A DNA stretch of 64,000 nt, from assembly GCA_964516135.1 (NCBI GenBank), contig CAZEWN010000014.1, forward strand, positions 1-64,000, written 5' to 3'. Positions 1 through 8,039 of this stretch are shown here, piece after piece. The notes under the pieces were generated by a model, which was given only the letters and a program-made list of their open reading frames with translations, made no database searches and was not told the DNA's origin. Numbering within the stretch: the first letter of the stretch is position 1; each line of letters starts with the position of its first letter. The position numbers and the translations under genes were made by a program. Source of the stretch: 34-65-8 sp964516135 (GTDB lineage: Bacteria > Pseudomonadota > Alphaproteobacteria > Sphingomonadales > Sphingomonadaceae).

Positions 1-6
1 TACCCG

Positions 7-336
7 ATGCGCCATACTCCCCTCCTCGCCCTGACCGTGCTTGCCGCTGCCGCCGTCACTGGCAACCGCTTCGTCGGCCACAACGGCCAGCACGCCGCGG
101 CCGCTGCAGATGCCTTGGGCGTCGCCGATTACGACGCCGCGCCCGGCGATAACTTTGCCGTCACCGTGCTCGGCACCGCCCGCGTCACGGCGGGTGCCGC
201 TATCGCCAAGGGCGCGCAGATCGAGGTCGGCGCCAATGGCAAGGCGATTACCCGCGCCGCCGGCAAGGTCGTGGCCAAGGCCATGGAGGCAGCGGCCGGC
301 GACGGCGCGACAATCACGGTCCTCTTGGTCCCCTGA
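7..336 (+). CDS. DUF2190-like capsid cement/decoration protein
   Basis: Protein of 109 residues with the compact small-residue-rich beta pattern of DUF2190 phage proteins, which decorate or cement the capsid. The middle has alternating short hydrophobic strands (DNFAVTVLGTARV, then GAAIAKGAQIEV) and the protein ends in a strand TITVLLVP, as in this family. It lies 80 bases upstream of a capsid-like start codon, the usual order of cement gene before major capsid gene. The ATG at 7 is the first in frame, but the window begins six bases earlier, so an upstream start cannot be excluded. Family assignment comes from sequence character and context. Confidence 0.6.
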   Translation: MRHTPLLALTVLAAAAVTGNRFVGHNGQHAAAAADALGVADYDAAPGDNFAVTVLGTARVTAGAAIAKGAQIEVGANGKAITRAAGKVVAKAMEAAAGDGATITVLLVP

Positions 337-416
337 GGCTGACCGACGGGAAGGCGGCGCGCCCCGTTTCAACGCGCGCCGCACATTCGTTGCAACCCAA
401 CTGAAGGACCTTTGAA

Positions 417-488
417 ATGGCTGACCAGATGAACGCCGCGCAGTCGCGCGTTGTCGACCCGATCCTCACCGAGCACGTCCGCGGCTAT
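417..488 (+). pseudogene. 5' fragment of a phage major-capsid-like gene
   Basis: An ATG with a purine-rich ribosome site (GAAGGACC) opens a frame that reads MADQMNAAQSRVV, then DPILTEHVRGY. This resembles the N-terminus of phage major capsid proteins that follow DUF2190 genes. After about 24 codons the frame turns into arginine- and glycine-rich sequence that is plainly the wrong frame of the next gene. The capsid body is therefore missing. I infer a deletion, or an assembly collapse, that fused this start to a downstream tail gene. The capsid assignment rests on only 24 residues plus position. Confidence 0.55.
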
Positions 489-1173
489 CCAGAAGGCACT
501 GCAGGAAGCACTCGCCGTGCGCGAGGTGGAGGACATCCTTTCCGGCATGGCCGACGATTGGCGCAAGGAACTGCGCGCGTTCGAGAAGACCGCGCAGGAA
601 CGGCTGCGGATCGGGCGCGAGTACGGCTTCAACCTGGTCGAGCTCGAAAAGCGCAATGCCGAGGACCGGGCCAAGCTGATCGAGGATATCCTTTCGGACC
701 GGGTCGGCCCGCTGAAAGCGCTGCTCGACGATCTGTCGATCGGCGACCTGGCCGAAGGCACGCTGGCCGACCGGCGCCAGAAGGTGCTGGGCGAGATCGC
801 CAAGGCCGAGGAAGGGGCGGTCAAAGGCGACGCCGGCGCGGCCGACCGGCTCGCGGAGTTGCAGCGCCAGCTGCTCGAACTGTCCTACGAGGCGTTCGGC
901 ACCGCAGGCGCGGAATATGGCAGCGATCGCGACCAGGCCGTCGCCTCGGCCGAGCGGATCATCAAGCTGGAAGAGGATCGGGTCAAGGCGGCTCAGGCCG
1001 AGCTGACCACCCGTCTTGACCAGGGTAACGCGCTTGCCAACGAGGCAAATGGCCTGCTCGCCGAGATCAACGCCAACTTTGCGCGGTTTGGCCTCGCGCC
1101 GGGCGGGGGCGGCGGCGGCTATTCGTTCTCCGAGATGCGCAGTTACGACACCACGCGATTGGCGCAGCTGTGA
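478..1173 (+). pseudogene. 3' fragment of a phage tail tape-measure-like gene
   Basis: Good coding sequence resumes here in a frame different from the capsid start: AAIQKALQEALAV, then about 200 residues of charged helical coiled-coil (repeated E, K, R, A, L), ending in a glycine-rich tail and SFSEMRSYDTTRLAQL. Length, composition and the position just before tail-tip genes fit the C-terminus of a tape measure protein, which normally runs to many hundreds of residues. Only a TTG at 451, inside the capsid fragment, could open this frame, so it probably has no start of its own. The stop overlaps the next gene's GTG (GTGA). Whether any product is made is unknown. Confidence 0.55.
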
Positions 1174-3932
1174 GCGAGGTGATCTGGATCGAGGCGGCTC
1201 CGCGCCACGCGGGAAGTGCGGCACCGACAACGGTCCTGCTCGCCGGCGGCGGGTGGGATCGGTCCTACCGCCATCCGGTCGACGGGCGTCAGTTCCGCGC
1301 CGGGGTGACGCGGCGGCCATTGTTTTCGGCGCGGCTCGGGTTTGACGAGGGCGGGTGGAACGGCAGCACGCGTCCGCAAACCAGCGTGGTTTCGTTCTCG
1401 ACCGCCGACACGCGCCTACGCGATGCGCTGGCGGCGCTTGTCTGGAAGGACGCGCCAGTGTCTATCGACGTCGGCCCAGAAGGCGTCCCGCCTACGCGCA
1501 TCCTCATTGGCAAGATCCAAGACGTCGAGTTCACCCTGGCCGGTCTGACACTGACGATCATCGACCTGTCCGAGCGCCTGGAGGGGCCGATCGCGTCTGC
1601 CCGGTTTGCTGGCAATGGAGGGATCGAGGGCCCGGCCGAAGCCAAGGGCCGGGTCAAGCGGCGCAGCTTTGGCTACGTGTTTAACGTCGAAGGGCGGCTG
1701 ATCAACGCGGCGCACAGCATCTACGAATTCGGCGATCCGGCCTATCCCCTCACCGCTTGGAACGCGCTGCGCGACAAAGGACGCGCGGGGTCTTTCGCTG
1801 TGCTTGCGTGGCAGGGTTCGATTGCCGCGACCTACAACGCGCTGATCGCGAGCAACCCCGCGCGCGGTGGAGGCGTGGTGGCGCCGTCGATCGCCTGTGC
1901 CAAATGGTGGACGCAGCCTTCCGGTCCGCTGACCGCCGATATGATCGGCACGGCGGGCGTCGGCGGCGGGATGCAGCCGGCGGCGATCGCAGCGGCGATT
2001 TCCGCAGCTGCCGCAGGACCGACCGTAAACGGGCTGCCTGCCGCGGTCGCGCTGCGCGATGCGATCTCCGGCGTTCATGTCGCCTCCGATACCGAGAGCT
2101 TCGCGCAAGCGATCGACCGCGTGCTGCTGGGTGCTTCTTTGCTCTGGCTGCCCCGTCCGAACGGCACGATCGAAATTGCGCAGTGGACATTCAACGCGGC
2201 TGCACCACTTCTGCAAGGGGAGTTTCGCGGGCGGACGCGCACCTATCCACCGCACGGCACGCGCCGGATTGGTTTCCAGCGGAACGAGCGTATTCACAGC
2301 GACAGCGAGATGGCCGGCGTGCTGCTCGAAGATCTGGTCGACGACGGAGCGTCGATAGCCCGTGAGGACCTGCTCAACAGCCACCAGCAATGGACCGACG
2401 TCCAGAATGCCGCTGGTCTGCGCCCCCAGGACAACGCCACCTTCGGGGCGGCATGGGGCCTCAATCTGACCGGACGTCCGGGCAACCTCGCGGCGCTGGG
2501 CGGCAGCGAAGGGGTGCGCAACGACCTCATCTCGATCGGATCGAACGGCGCGCTTCTGGGCGGGGCGGGCGGACAAGTCACTATCGGCGGTTTGGGTTTT
2601 GCCGGATCACTCACGGCGACGGCGGGTGACAATCTCCTGATCCATGGAGATCTGGATGCCGGTCATTCGGGGTGGGCACTCGGCGAGGCGATGATCGTCA
2701 CCGGAAACGCGGCCTGGCCAGTGCGCAATGCCGCCTATTGCCCGCCCTCGGCCAGCGGGTTCATCGTCGACAATCAAAAGTACCTGTGGACGCCCCGCGA
2801 CACCTTCATGTCGGCAACGGTCTATGCCGAGCAGGCGAACGCGGGTAGCTTCCACCTTCACTGCTATACGGCGGCGGATGCGTTCATCACGACGATAACG
2901 GTTGCGCTAACCCAAACAGCGTTCGGGAGCTGGCAAAGACACAGTGTCCGGTTCCCCGCGACCATGTTCCCAGCGGGAACGGCAAAAATTACCCCCTGGT
3001 GGGGCTGTAACAATAGCGGCAACGCGGCGTCGGGCGTTCTCTCCGGCGCTTTTCGTCTGGGGGTGTCCCAGGACGGTGCGACCCTGGGAGGCGCCTGGTC
3101 TTCGAACATCACCGGTCGTCCGACCAACCTTGCTGCATTGGGTGGCAGCGAGGGTGTGCGCAACGATTTGATCTCGATCGGATCGAATGGCGCGCTCCTG
3201 GGCGGGGCCGGCGGGCAGGTGACCATCGGCGGGCTTGGGTTTGTGGGTGATCTCGACGCGCAGCGTCTGTCGCGGCTGAACATCACCGCCGGTCGCCTGC
3301 GTCGGGACACATTCGATCTCAGCAGTTCGTTCATTGCCAACGAATACGTGACCCTCTCTGGCGTCAATTTGACAAACGACGGGGGCGCCACCACACTCGG
3401 TGCGGTCGCGAATGTGGGCATCAGCATTGGTGCAAACGGGGCGCTGCTTGGCGGCGCGGGTGGCCAGGTGACGCTTTTGGGCATCGATACCCCCGGCGTC
3501 ATCGGGCGCACGGCGTTGCTGAGCGCGGCGAATGGCCGCGTGCTGAACCCCACGTTTTACAACACCCAGGTTCTGCTGGGTCCGCGGAACGCCACCAGCC
3601 TCACGCCGACCTATAGCGTCGGCGCCAGCAACGTCACCGTTAACCTGCCAGCGCACAACCGCGTTATCGCAGGCCCCAGCGGCCCCCTCACGCTCTCCTA
3701 CGGGGCGACCTCGGGCGTCGTCGCCTTCTCGGCCTCCTGGTGGGCCTACATCGACGATCCTGATCTGACCGGTTTCGCTTCCCCGACGGTCGCCTTCACA
3801 AACTCGCCAGTCAATCTGCTTCATCCGGGCCGATACGAGGTCGCTTCCGGCACGGCGCCTGCCGCCGGGGGCGGCGGCGGTGACTACGGGGGCGGCGGCG
3901 GCGGCGGCATCCGGTTCAACAGCGACTTCTGA
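1170..3932 (+). CDS. large phage tail protein (tail tip/fibre) with internal repeats
   Basis: A 920-residue protein started by GTG inside the previous stop (GTGA). The N-terminal 400 residues look like a baseplate or tail-tip module: short beta strands, RFAGNGGIEG, and the LINAAHSIYEFGDPAYPLTAWN block. From about residue 430 it becomes repetitive: a unit containing NLAALGGSEGVRNDLISIGS and NGALLGGAGGQVTIGG occurs at about 430-475 and 640-690, and its second half again near 750-770. Between the first two copies is a carbohydrate-binding-like stretch (about residues 480-630). The end is glycine-rich, like the end of the tape-measure fragment. Probably a structural host-contact protein; exact role unknown. 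Confidence 0.6.
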   Translation: MSEVIWIEAAPRHAGSAAPTTVLLAGGGWDRSYRHPVDGRQFRAGVTRRPLFSARLGFDEGGWNGSTRPQTSVVSFSTADTRLRDALAALVWKDAPVSIDVGPEGVPPTRILIGKIQDVEFTLAGLTLTIIDLSERLEGPIASARFAGNGGIEGPAEAKGRVKRRSFGYVFNVEGRLINAAHSIYEFGDPAYPLTAWNALRDKGRAGSFAVLAWQGSIAATYNALIASNPARGGGVVAPSIACAKWWTQPSGPLTADMIGTAGVGGGMQPAAIAAAISAAAAGPTVNGLPAAVALRDAISGVHVASDTESFAQAIDRVLLGASLLWLPRPNGTIEIAQWTFNAAAPLLQGEFRGRTRTYPPHGTRRIGFQRNERIHSDSEMAGVLLEDLVDDGASIAREDLLNSHQQWTDVQNAAGLRPQDNATFGAAWGLNLTGRPGNLAALGGSEGVRNDLISIGSNGALLGGAGGQVTIGGLGFAGSLTATAGDNLLIHGDLDAGHSGWALGEAMIVTGNAAWPVRNAAYCPPSASGFIVDNQKYLWTPRDTFMSATVYAEQANAGSFHLHCYTAADAFITTITVALTQTAFGSWQRHSVRFPATMFPAGTAKITPWWGCNNSGNAASGVLSGAFRLGVSQDGATLGGAWSSNITGRPTNLAALGGSEGVRNDLISIGSNGALLGGAGGQVTIGGLGFVGDLDAQRLSRLNITAGRLRRDTFDLSSSFIANEYVTLSGVNLTNDGGATTLGAVANVGISIGANGALLGGAGGQVTLLGIDTPGVIGRTALLSAANGRVLNPTFYNTQVLLGPRNATSLTPTYSVGASNVTVNLPAHNRVIAGPSGPLTLSYGATSGVVAFSASWWAYIDDPDLTGFASPTVAFTNSPVNLLHPGRYEVASGTAPAAGGGGGDYGGGGGGGIRFNSDF
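2450..2605 (+). repeat. internal repeat copy 1 of the tail protein
   Basis: First copy of a segment of roughly 155 bases within the tail protein gene. It encodes TGRPGNLAALGGSEGVRN, then DLISIGSNGALLGGAGGQ. The copy at 3091-3248 is nearly identical at protein level but differs at many third codon positions, so the duplication is old and under protein-level selection. Confidence 0.85.
3091..3248 (+). repeat. internal repeat copy 2 of the tail protein
   Basis: Second copy of the tail-protein repeat (TGRPTNLAALGGSEGVRN, then DLISIGSNGALLGGAGGQ). A partial third copy, ISIGANGALLGGAGGQVT, lies at about 3420-3475. The spacers differ: about 485 bases between copies 1 and 2, and under 200 between copy 2 and the partial copy. 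Confidence 0.85.
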
Positions 3933-3938
3933 GGAACG

Positions 3939-4343
3939 ATGATGGCAATTCTGAAAACCATGCCGCGCCCGGCCGACCAGCGAGAGGATTATCTGTTTAT
4001 CGAGGACGAAGATACCGGCCTGAAATTCAAGGCGTTGCACGAGGGCAAGATCAGCGCTCAAGGCCAGCCAGCGGTGACGATCAGCGTGGCGCCGGTCGAT
4101 GAGAGCGGGAAGGCCCTCCTCAATCCGGCCGGCGCGCCCGACATTGTCACGCTGACCCATACCTTCACAGAGGTAGAGCTGGCCGATCCGGCCTTCGATA
4201 TTGATGCAAGGGTGGCGACGATGCTTTCCGGCCTAGTCGAGCGAAAAAACCATGAATTGGCGGGGCGGGCCAAGGTGGTCAGCCTCGGATCAAAATGGGG
4301 ACACGGCGGCCTTGACCTGACCCCGCCAGCAAGAGGAGAATGA
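3939..4343 (+). CDS. hypothetical phage protein
   Basis: A 134-residue acidic soluble protein six bases after the large tail gene, preceded by GAGGAACG as ribosome site; ATG codons at 3939 and 3942 are equally possible. It begins MAILKTMPRPADQREDYLF and contains an acidic stretch (FIEDEDTGLKF). No signal peptide or membrane segment. I do not recognise the family. Position between two tail-tip genes suggests a small tail or chaperone role, but nothing in the sequence proves it. Confidence 0.6.
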   Translation: MMAILKTMPRPADQREDYLFIEDEDTGLKFKALHEGKISAQGQPAVTISVAPVDESGKALLNPAGAPDIVTLTHTFTEVELADPAFDIDARVATMLSGLVERKNHELAGRAKVVSLGSKWGHGGLDLTPPARGE

Positions 4344-4344
4344 G

Positions 4345-4752
4345 ATGGTCGATTATGTCGCCGATGCTGGCGAGTTGCTTCGCAGGCTGCGCGCGTTCGC
4401 GTTCGGCCCCGATGTTCCGGAAGAGATCGCCGAGCGGCTGCAGACGCTGCCGGGTTCGAATGCGGACGTGATCACCGCCGCACCCGAAATCATGTACGCG
4501 CATTTTGATCTGTTGCCCCCTGAGGGCGTGCGCGTGATGGCCGAGATCTTCGTCCACGGCAACGAGATGGCCTGGACCAGCTTCGCGGGTGGTCCAAAGG
4601 GGAGCAACAACCGAGCCGAACAGATCGTCTTGGCGGTGGGCGTCTACCACGACGGTGGCGAAGCCCCACCCTTCGTGGATTGGCCTGAGCCCATTATTGT
4701 GCTGCGGGACGGCCATGATTGGCGCGCCCCCGTCGGGACTCCGGCGGCCTGA
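4345..4752 (+). CDS. hypothetical phage tail-region protein
   Basis: A 135-residue acidic protein with a good ribosome site (GAGGAG) just before ATG at 4345, one base after the previous stop. It has mixed alpha/beta character with a central VRVMAEIFVHGNEMAW segment and a conserved-looking C-terminus rich in aromatic residues (VDWPEPIIVL). No signal, membrane span or known catalytic motif. Its stop overlaps the next start (TGATG), so it is translated as part of the tail operon. Family not recognised. Confidence 0.6.
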   Translation: MVDYVADAGELLRRLRAFAFGPDVPEEIAERLQTLPGSNADVITAAPEIMYAHFDLLPPEGVRVMAEIFVHGNEMAWTSFAGGPKGSNNRAEQIVLAVGVYHDGGEAPPFVDWPEPIIVLRDGHDWRAPVGTPAA

Positions 4753-5117
4753 TGCTGGTCGGAGCTGCCTTCGCTGAGTGGCTGCGCTCGCCTGAACTGG
4801 TCGAGGTCGTCACGCGCCCGGAGGCAACCGGGCCGTGGGGCGATCTCGCCATCGATAGCCGGATCAGCTCACCCCTTGCGCTGCGCGCGGATGCGGTAAG
4901 CGAAGGAGTGCGACAGCTTGGCTTCCTTGGTTACGCGATGGCGGTCGAAACGATCGAGGTCGCGGGTTGGCAATCAGGGGCAGTCGGCTTGAGCCGCCGG
5001 GTCAGGGCGCCCGTCGCGGAATACGCGGATGGACCGACCGTATTCGTGATCGCGGCCGATGAGAGGGAGGGTGGCACCACGCTGCTCACCGTGTTGAGGA
5101 AGGTAATCCCAAAATGA
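4752..5117 (+). CDS. hypothetical phage tail-region protein
   Basis: A 121-residue protein whose ATG shares its A with the stop of the previous gene. I chose this start because the upstream in-frame ATG at 4719 would overlap the neighbour by 34 bases. Sequence MLVGAAFAEWLRSPELVEVV suggests an amphipathic N-terminal helix, followed by beta-rich sequence (VETIEVAGWQSGAVGLSR). The end overlaps the next gene by an ATGA. No recognised domain; one member of a tightly packed four-gene tail block. Confidence 0.6.
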   Translation: MLVGAAFAEWLRSPELVEVVTRPEATGPWGDLAIDSRISSPLALRADAVSEGVRQLGFLGYAMAVETIEVAGWQSGAVGLSRRVRAPVAEYADGPTVFVIAADEREGGTTLLTVLRKVIPK

Positions 5118-5872
5118 GCCGAGGTCTCACGATCGTCGAGCCCATGCCGATCGCCGTAGCCGCTGCCAACCATGGCACCGGCGTGGAGTTCATCCGCACG
5201 CCGGACCCCAAGGAGGTATATCTGGCTCCGCCAGCATCAGGGGTGGCGCTGGGCATTGATCTTGGCGCGATTCGTCAGATCGACACTGTGTTCATCGGGT
5301 TCACGAACGCATCGCCAGGCGCCACCTGGGATGTCCAGGCAAGCTCTAGCCTCGCAGGCTCAGCGTTGGTGTCGCTCACGGGCGAAACAGCCTTGCGACT
5401 GCCGGGCGGAGCCGGGCCTCGATATCATGGCGTTGCCCGGCTCGGCGCGCCGGTGGAAACGCGCTATCTGCGTATTGTTGTTTCGCCCGATGCTGGCGCT
5501 CCGCAGCTCGAGATCGGCGCGGTGGTGATCGGCAAGCGGTTCGAACACTCCTACGAGTACAAGTCGGGTCGGCGCCCAATCGACCTCAGTGAACGCGTCG
5601 ACCTGGTCGGCGGCGGGTTCGGGTTCGGTCGCGGCGCGATCAAGTCGTCGTTCCGGTTCACCTTCGCCGATCTTGCCAAGGCCGAGGCGGACCGGCTCTG
5701 GCGCATCGTGACGAACGTCGGCAACCAGCATCCGCTCGTGCTGGTCGAGGGAGGCGACGGCGCGATCGAGCACGATCAGGTCCACTATGGCGTGTTCGAG
5801 CGGTTCGAGGCATATGAGCGCGAAGACCCCATCGACACGCGCTGGGCTCTCTCCATGCAGGACTGGATATGA
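5114..5872 (+). CDS. phage tail protein, discoidin-like beta fold
   Basis: A 252-residue protein beginning at an ATG that overlaps the previous stop. The first half has the look of a beta-sandwich binding domain (GVALGIDLGAIRQIDTVFIG, TWDVQASSSLAGSALVSL, ETRYLRIVVSP), reminiscent of discoidin or F5/8-type modules. The second half resembles tail baseplate proteins (KSSFRFTFADLAKAEADRLW). Likely a tail-tip or host-surface-binding component. The last structural gene before the lysis genes. Confidence 0.55.
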   Translation: MSRGLTIVEPMPIAVAAANHGTGVEFIRTPDPKEVYLAPPASGVALGIDLGAIRQIDTVFIGFTNASPGATWDVQASSSLAGSALVSLTGETALRLPGGAGPRYHGVARLGAPVETRYLRIVVSPDAGAPQLEIGAVVIGKRFEHSYEYKSGRRPIDLSERVDLVGGGFGFGRGAIKSSFRFTFADLAKAEADRLWRIVTNVGNQHPLVLVEGGDGAIEHDQVHYGVFERFEAYEREDPIDTRWALSMQDWI

Positions 5873-5948
5873 TGGGGGTGGGCCAGCCTTCCCCCTTGGC
5901 GGCGTGGGCAGGCGCTTATCCCGGATGCTTCTTCACGAGGAGCTTTCG

Positions 5949-6599
5949 ATGAGCATCGCCGATTGGAAGTCGATCCAGCGCTGGGCCGGGGTGAAACCGG
6001 ATGGCGTGCCCGGCGCGAAGACGGCTGACGCGATCATGCGGAAGGCCAAAATCCTGCCATTTACCCGCCTCGACCTGCAAGGCGGCGGAGTAGCGGCAGC
6101 CACAGGTATGGTCACCGGCAGCGCCTCGAACATTCGCCGCATTTTTGTTCACTGCTCAGCAACCCGCGTGGGCCAGGACATCGACGCCGCGACAATCCGC
6201 CGCTGGCATTTGGCAAAGGGGTGGCGCGACATTGGCTATCACTTCGTCATTCGTCTCGATGGCTCGATCGAGCGCGGCCGCCCGGAGAATGTTCCGGGAA
6301 GCCATGTGGCCGGCTTCAACACCGGCTCGATCGCTTTGGTTTATATCGGCGGCCTTGATGCCCAGGGTCAGCCAGCCGACACCCGCACGCCTGCCCAGCT
6401 CGAAGCGATGGAGCGGCTCGTGCGCGAGTTGAGCCAAGCCTATCCCGATGCCGAAATCCTCGGTCACCGTGACGTTTCGCCCGATCGCGACGGCGACGGC
6501 AAGGTCGAGCGCCACGAGTGGCTGAAAGCCTGCCCATGCTTTGATGTGCGCGCTTGGTGGTCCGGACATAACTCAACGAGCGAAAGGAGCCTCTCGTGA
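5949..6599 (+). CDS. N-acetylmuramoyl-L-alanine amidase (endolysin)
   Basis: A 216-residue zinc amidase of the T7-lysozyme/PGRP family, which cuts the bond between N-acetylmuramic acid and the stem peptide of peptidoglycan. Visible zinc ligands are H68 (VHCSAT), H173 (GHRDVSPDRDGDG) and a cysteine in KACPCFDV (C195), with the lysine K193 two residues before it and Y97 in IGYHF. Residues 1-35 look like a short wall-binding or prodomain helix region. The ATG at 5949 has AGGAG seven bases upstream; the in-frame ATG at 5787 lies inside the tail gene and is rejected. No signal peptide, so release would depend on the neighbouring holin-like protein. Confidence 0.88.
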   Translation: MSIADWKSIQRWAGVKPDGVPGAKTADAIMRKAKILPFTRLDLQGGGVAAATGMVTGSASNIRRIFVHCSATRVGQDIDAATIRRWHLAKGWRDIGYHFVIRLDGSIERGRPENVPGSHVAGFNTGSIALVYIGGLDAQGQPADTRTPAQLEAMERLVRELSQAYPDAEILGHRDVSPDRDGDGKVERHEWLKACPCFDVRAWWSGHNSTSERSLS

Positions 6600-7219
6600 A
6601 CGCCTATTCACCTGCCACCATGCCCTGGTGGAAGTCGCGCGTCATTGTCGGTGCGCTGGTTTCGATCGTGATGAAGCTGCTTGTTGTATCGGGTCTGACG
6701 GGTGATTTCACCGCCGATGAAAGTCAGCAGCTGGTCGACCTGGCGCTGATCCTGATCGGCGCGATCGGTGACGTCGTGGTCATCGCCTCGCGTGTTCGTC
6801 AGCGCCATGCCCCGGCGATTACTGCGAGCGCGCCACCGAAGGGCATCCTGTCGATTTTTCTGGCCTGCGCGCTGCTATTTCCGCTGGCGAGCTGTTCCCA
6901 CCTTGATCCATCTGGCGCGCCGCGTGCACCGGTCGACGTTTCAGAGGGGACCAAGATCGACGAGCAGGCCGCGTTGACCATCACGCTCGCCTATACCGGG
7001 GCGGCGCGGGCGGCGGCCTTAGCGATCGAAACCGGCTTGGTCGACGATCCCACGACGGTGGCCCGTGTCGGTGAGATTGACCGACGAGCTTACGCGGCAG
7101 TCCAGGCGACCGAGGCGGCCTATCGTGCCGGGAACGCCGCATCCTACGCCGCCGCCCTAGGCGACGCGCGGCGGGCGGTTGCCTTGCTGCTGTCCAGCGT
7201 TGAAGGAGACGGCCTGTGA
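6596..7219 (+). CDS. holin-like membrane protein fused to a lipobox segment
   Basis: A 207-residue protein overlapping the amidase by four bases. Residues about 14-35 and 44-65 form two predicted membrane helices with a short acidic loop between, as in small phage holins. After a charged stretch comes a third hydrophobic segment, ILSIFLACALLFPLASC, which is a textbook lipoprotein signal with lipobox LASC, followed by SHLDPSGAP and a helical alanine-rich domain to the end. It looks like a holin and an Rz1/spanin-like lipoprotein read as one frame. No internal ATG precedes the lipobox. The second half might be a separate gene with a non-ATG start. Confidence 0.55.
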   Translation: MNAYSPATMPWWKSRVIVGALVSIVMKLLVVSGLTGDFTADESQQLVDLALILIGAIGDVVVIASRVRQRHAPAITASAPPKGILSIFLACALLFPLASCSHLDPSGAPRAPVDVSEGTKIDEQAALTITLAYTGAARAAALAIETGLVDDPTTVARVGEIDRRAYAAVQATEAAYRAGNAASYAAALGDARRAVALLLSSVEGDGL

Positions 7220-7431
7220 ACCTTGATACCATCCTGAGCCTGTTGCCGAAGGTTGGCCCGATCATCGCCGCTGCACCCGAGTTCAAGCGCCTGATCGACG
7301 AGCTCGTCGCGAGTTTCGATACCGAGCGCGAACAGGCGCTTTTGCAGGAGGCCTATGATCGGGCTATTGTCGGTGCGGCGAACGCCCACGACCATCTGCA
7401 GCAGGCCGTGGCGAGAGGCCCTTCGGGCTGA
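7216..7431 (+). CDS. small hypothetical phage protein
   Basis: A 71-residue helical protein starting at an ATG that overlaps the previous stop (ATG within GTGAACC context at 7214-7218). The sequence MNLDTILSLLPKVGPIIAAA suggests an N-terminal amphipathic or membrane-associated helix, followed by a charged helix (FDTEREQALLQEAYDRAI). It sits in the lysis block after the holin-like gene. Function unknown; possibly an accessory lysis protein. Confidence 0.5.
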   Translation: MNLDTILSLLPKVGPIIAAAPEFKRLIDELVASFDTEREQALLQEAYDRAIVGAANAHDHLQQAVARGPSG

Positions 7432-7445
7432 CCTGAGCGAACCAA

Positions 7446-7685
7446 TCAGAAGCGAAGCCCGGGGCGCTTGGTGACCTCGGCGAACTCCGGGCGGGCCTTG
7501 CATTGTTGGCATCGAAGCCGGGCGATCAGGCGGCGCAGGGTGAGGGTTCGGGGAAGGCCGTAGAACTTGGCGAACTGGGCAAGGGGGTAGGTTGCCGACC
7601 GGCCGCACCTGCACCTGATCTGCAGAAAGGCGTGCGGCTGATAGAAGATCGGATCAACCGGTTTGGGGCTGGTGTAGTCGGCCAT
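7446..7685 (-). CDS. small zinc-ribbon protein
   Basis: A 79-residue protein on the strand opposite to the tail genes. It has two cysteine pairs, CRCG near residue 25 and CQQC near residue 60, separated by about 33 residues. This suggests a zinc ribbon with a helical insertion (PLAQFAKFYGLPRTLTLRR). It may be the last gene of the prophage or the first host gene at its edge. No family assigned. Basic overall charge would suit nucleic acid binding, but that is inference. Confidence 0.55.
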   Translation of the reverse strand: MADYTSPKPVDPIFYQPHAFLQIRCRCGRSATYPLAQFAKFYGLPRTLTLRRLIARLRCQQCKARPEFAEVTKRPGLRF

Positions 7686-7782
7686 GTTGCCATGATGTTC
7701 CGCTGCCGGTGATTCGTGAAGGCCCGTTGCAGGGGGCTTTCAACGTGCCGGGCGGATGGTGGATTTGACGAACAAATGGCCG

Positions 7783-7863
7783 GAATTTTTGGCCGGCTAC
7801 ATTGGCGCTACACCGACTACAAGCGAATTTCTGTCCAGAATTTCTGTCCAGAATTTTTGTCCG
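7783..7863 (+). repeat. four copies of a 13-bp repeat GAATTT(T/C)TG(G/T)CC(G/A)
   Basis: Copies lie at 7783-7795, 7825-7837, 7838-7850 and 7851-7863. The last three are head-to-tail with no spacer, and the two middle copies are identical. The outer copies are both followed by GGCTACA. The unit is AT-rich compared with the surroundings. Possible roles are an operator for the downstream S24 repressor, a replication iteron array or a recombination site; none is proven. Confidence 0.8.
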
Positions 7864-8010
7864 GCTACAATCCGGTGCTGGCGGAGGAATTTCTCGATCG
7901 ATCTGATCAACATGAGGTCCCTTTCTCGGCGCGATAACATGCTCGGTGTCGATTGCGCGGCGGAGCGATTCGCCCCTTGCCGAACCGATTGGTCGCGCGC
8001 GAAATCCTAC

Positions 8011-8039
8011 TTGTCTAGGAAAAATACATCGGCTAGATA
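8011..8039 (+). promoter_or_regulatory. putative promoter of the S24 regulator
   Basis: TTGTCT at 8011-8016 and TAGATA at 8034-8039 are 17 bases apart, a standard -35/-10 arrangement, 26 bases before the regulator's ATG. The segment also has two near-copies of TAGGAAAA (around 8016-8023 and 8038-8045), which could be repressor half-sites. Confidence 0.5.

Noticed and set aside
7783..7863. Possible CRISPR array
   Set aside because: The repeats are 13 bases, tandem without spacers, and there are no cas genes nearby.
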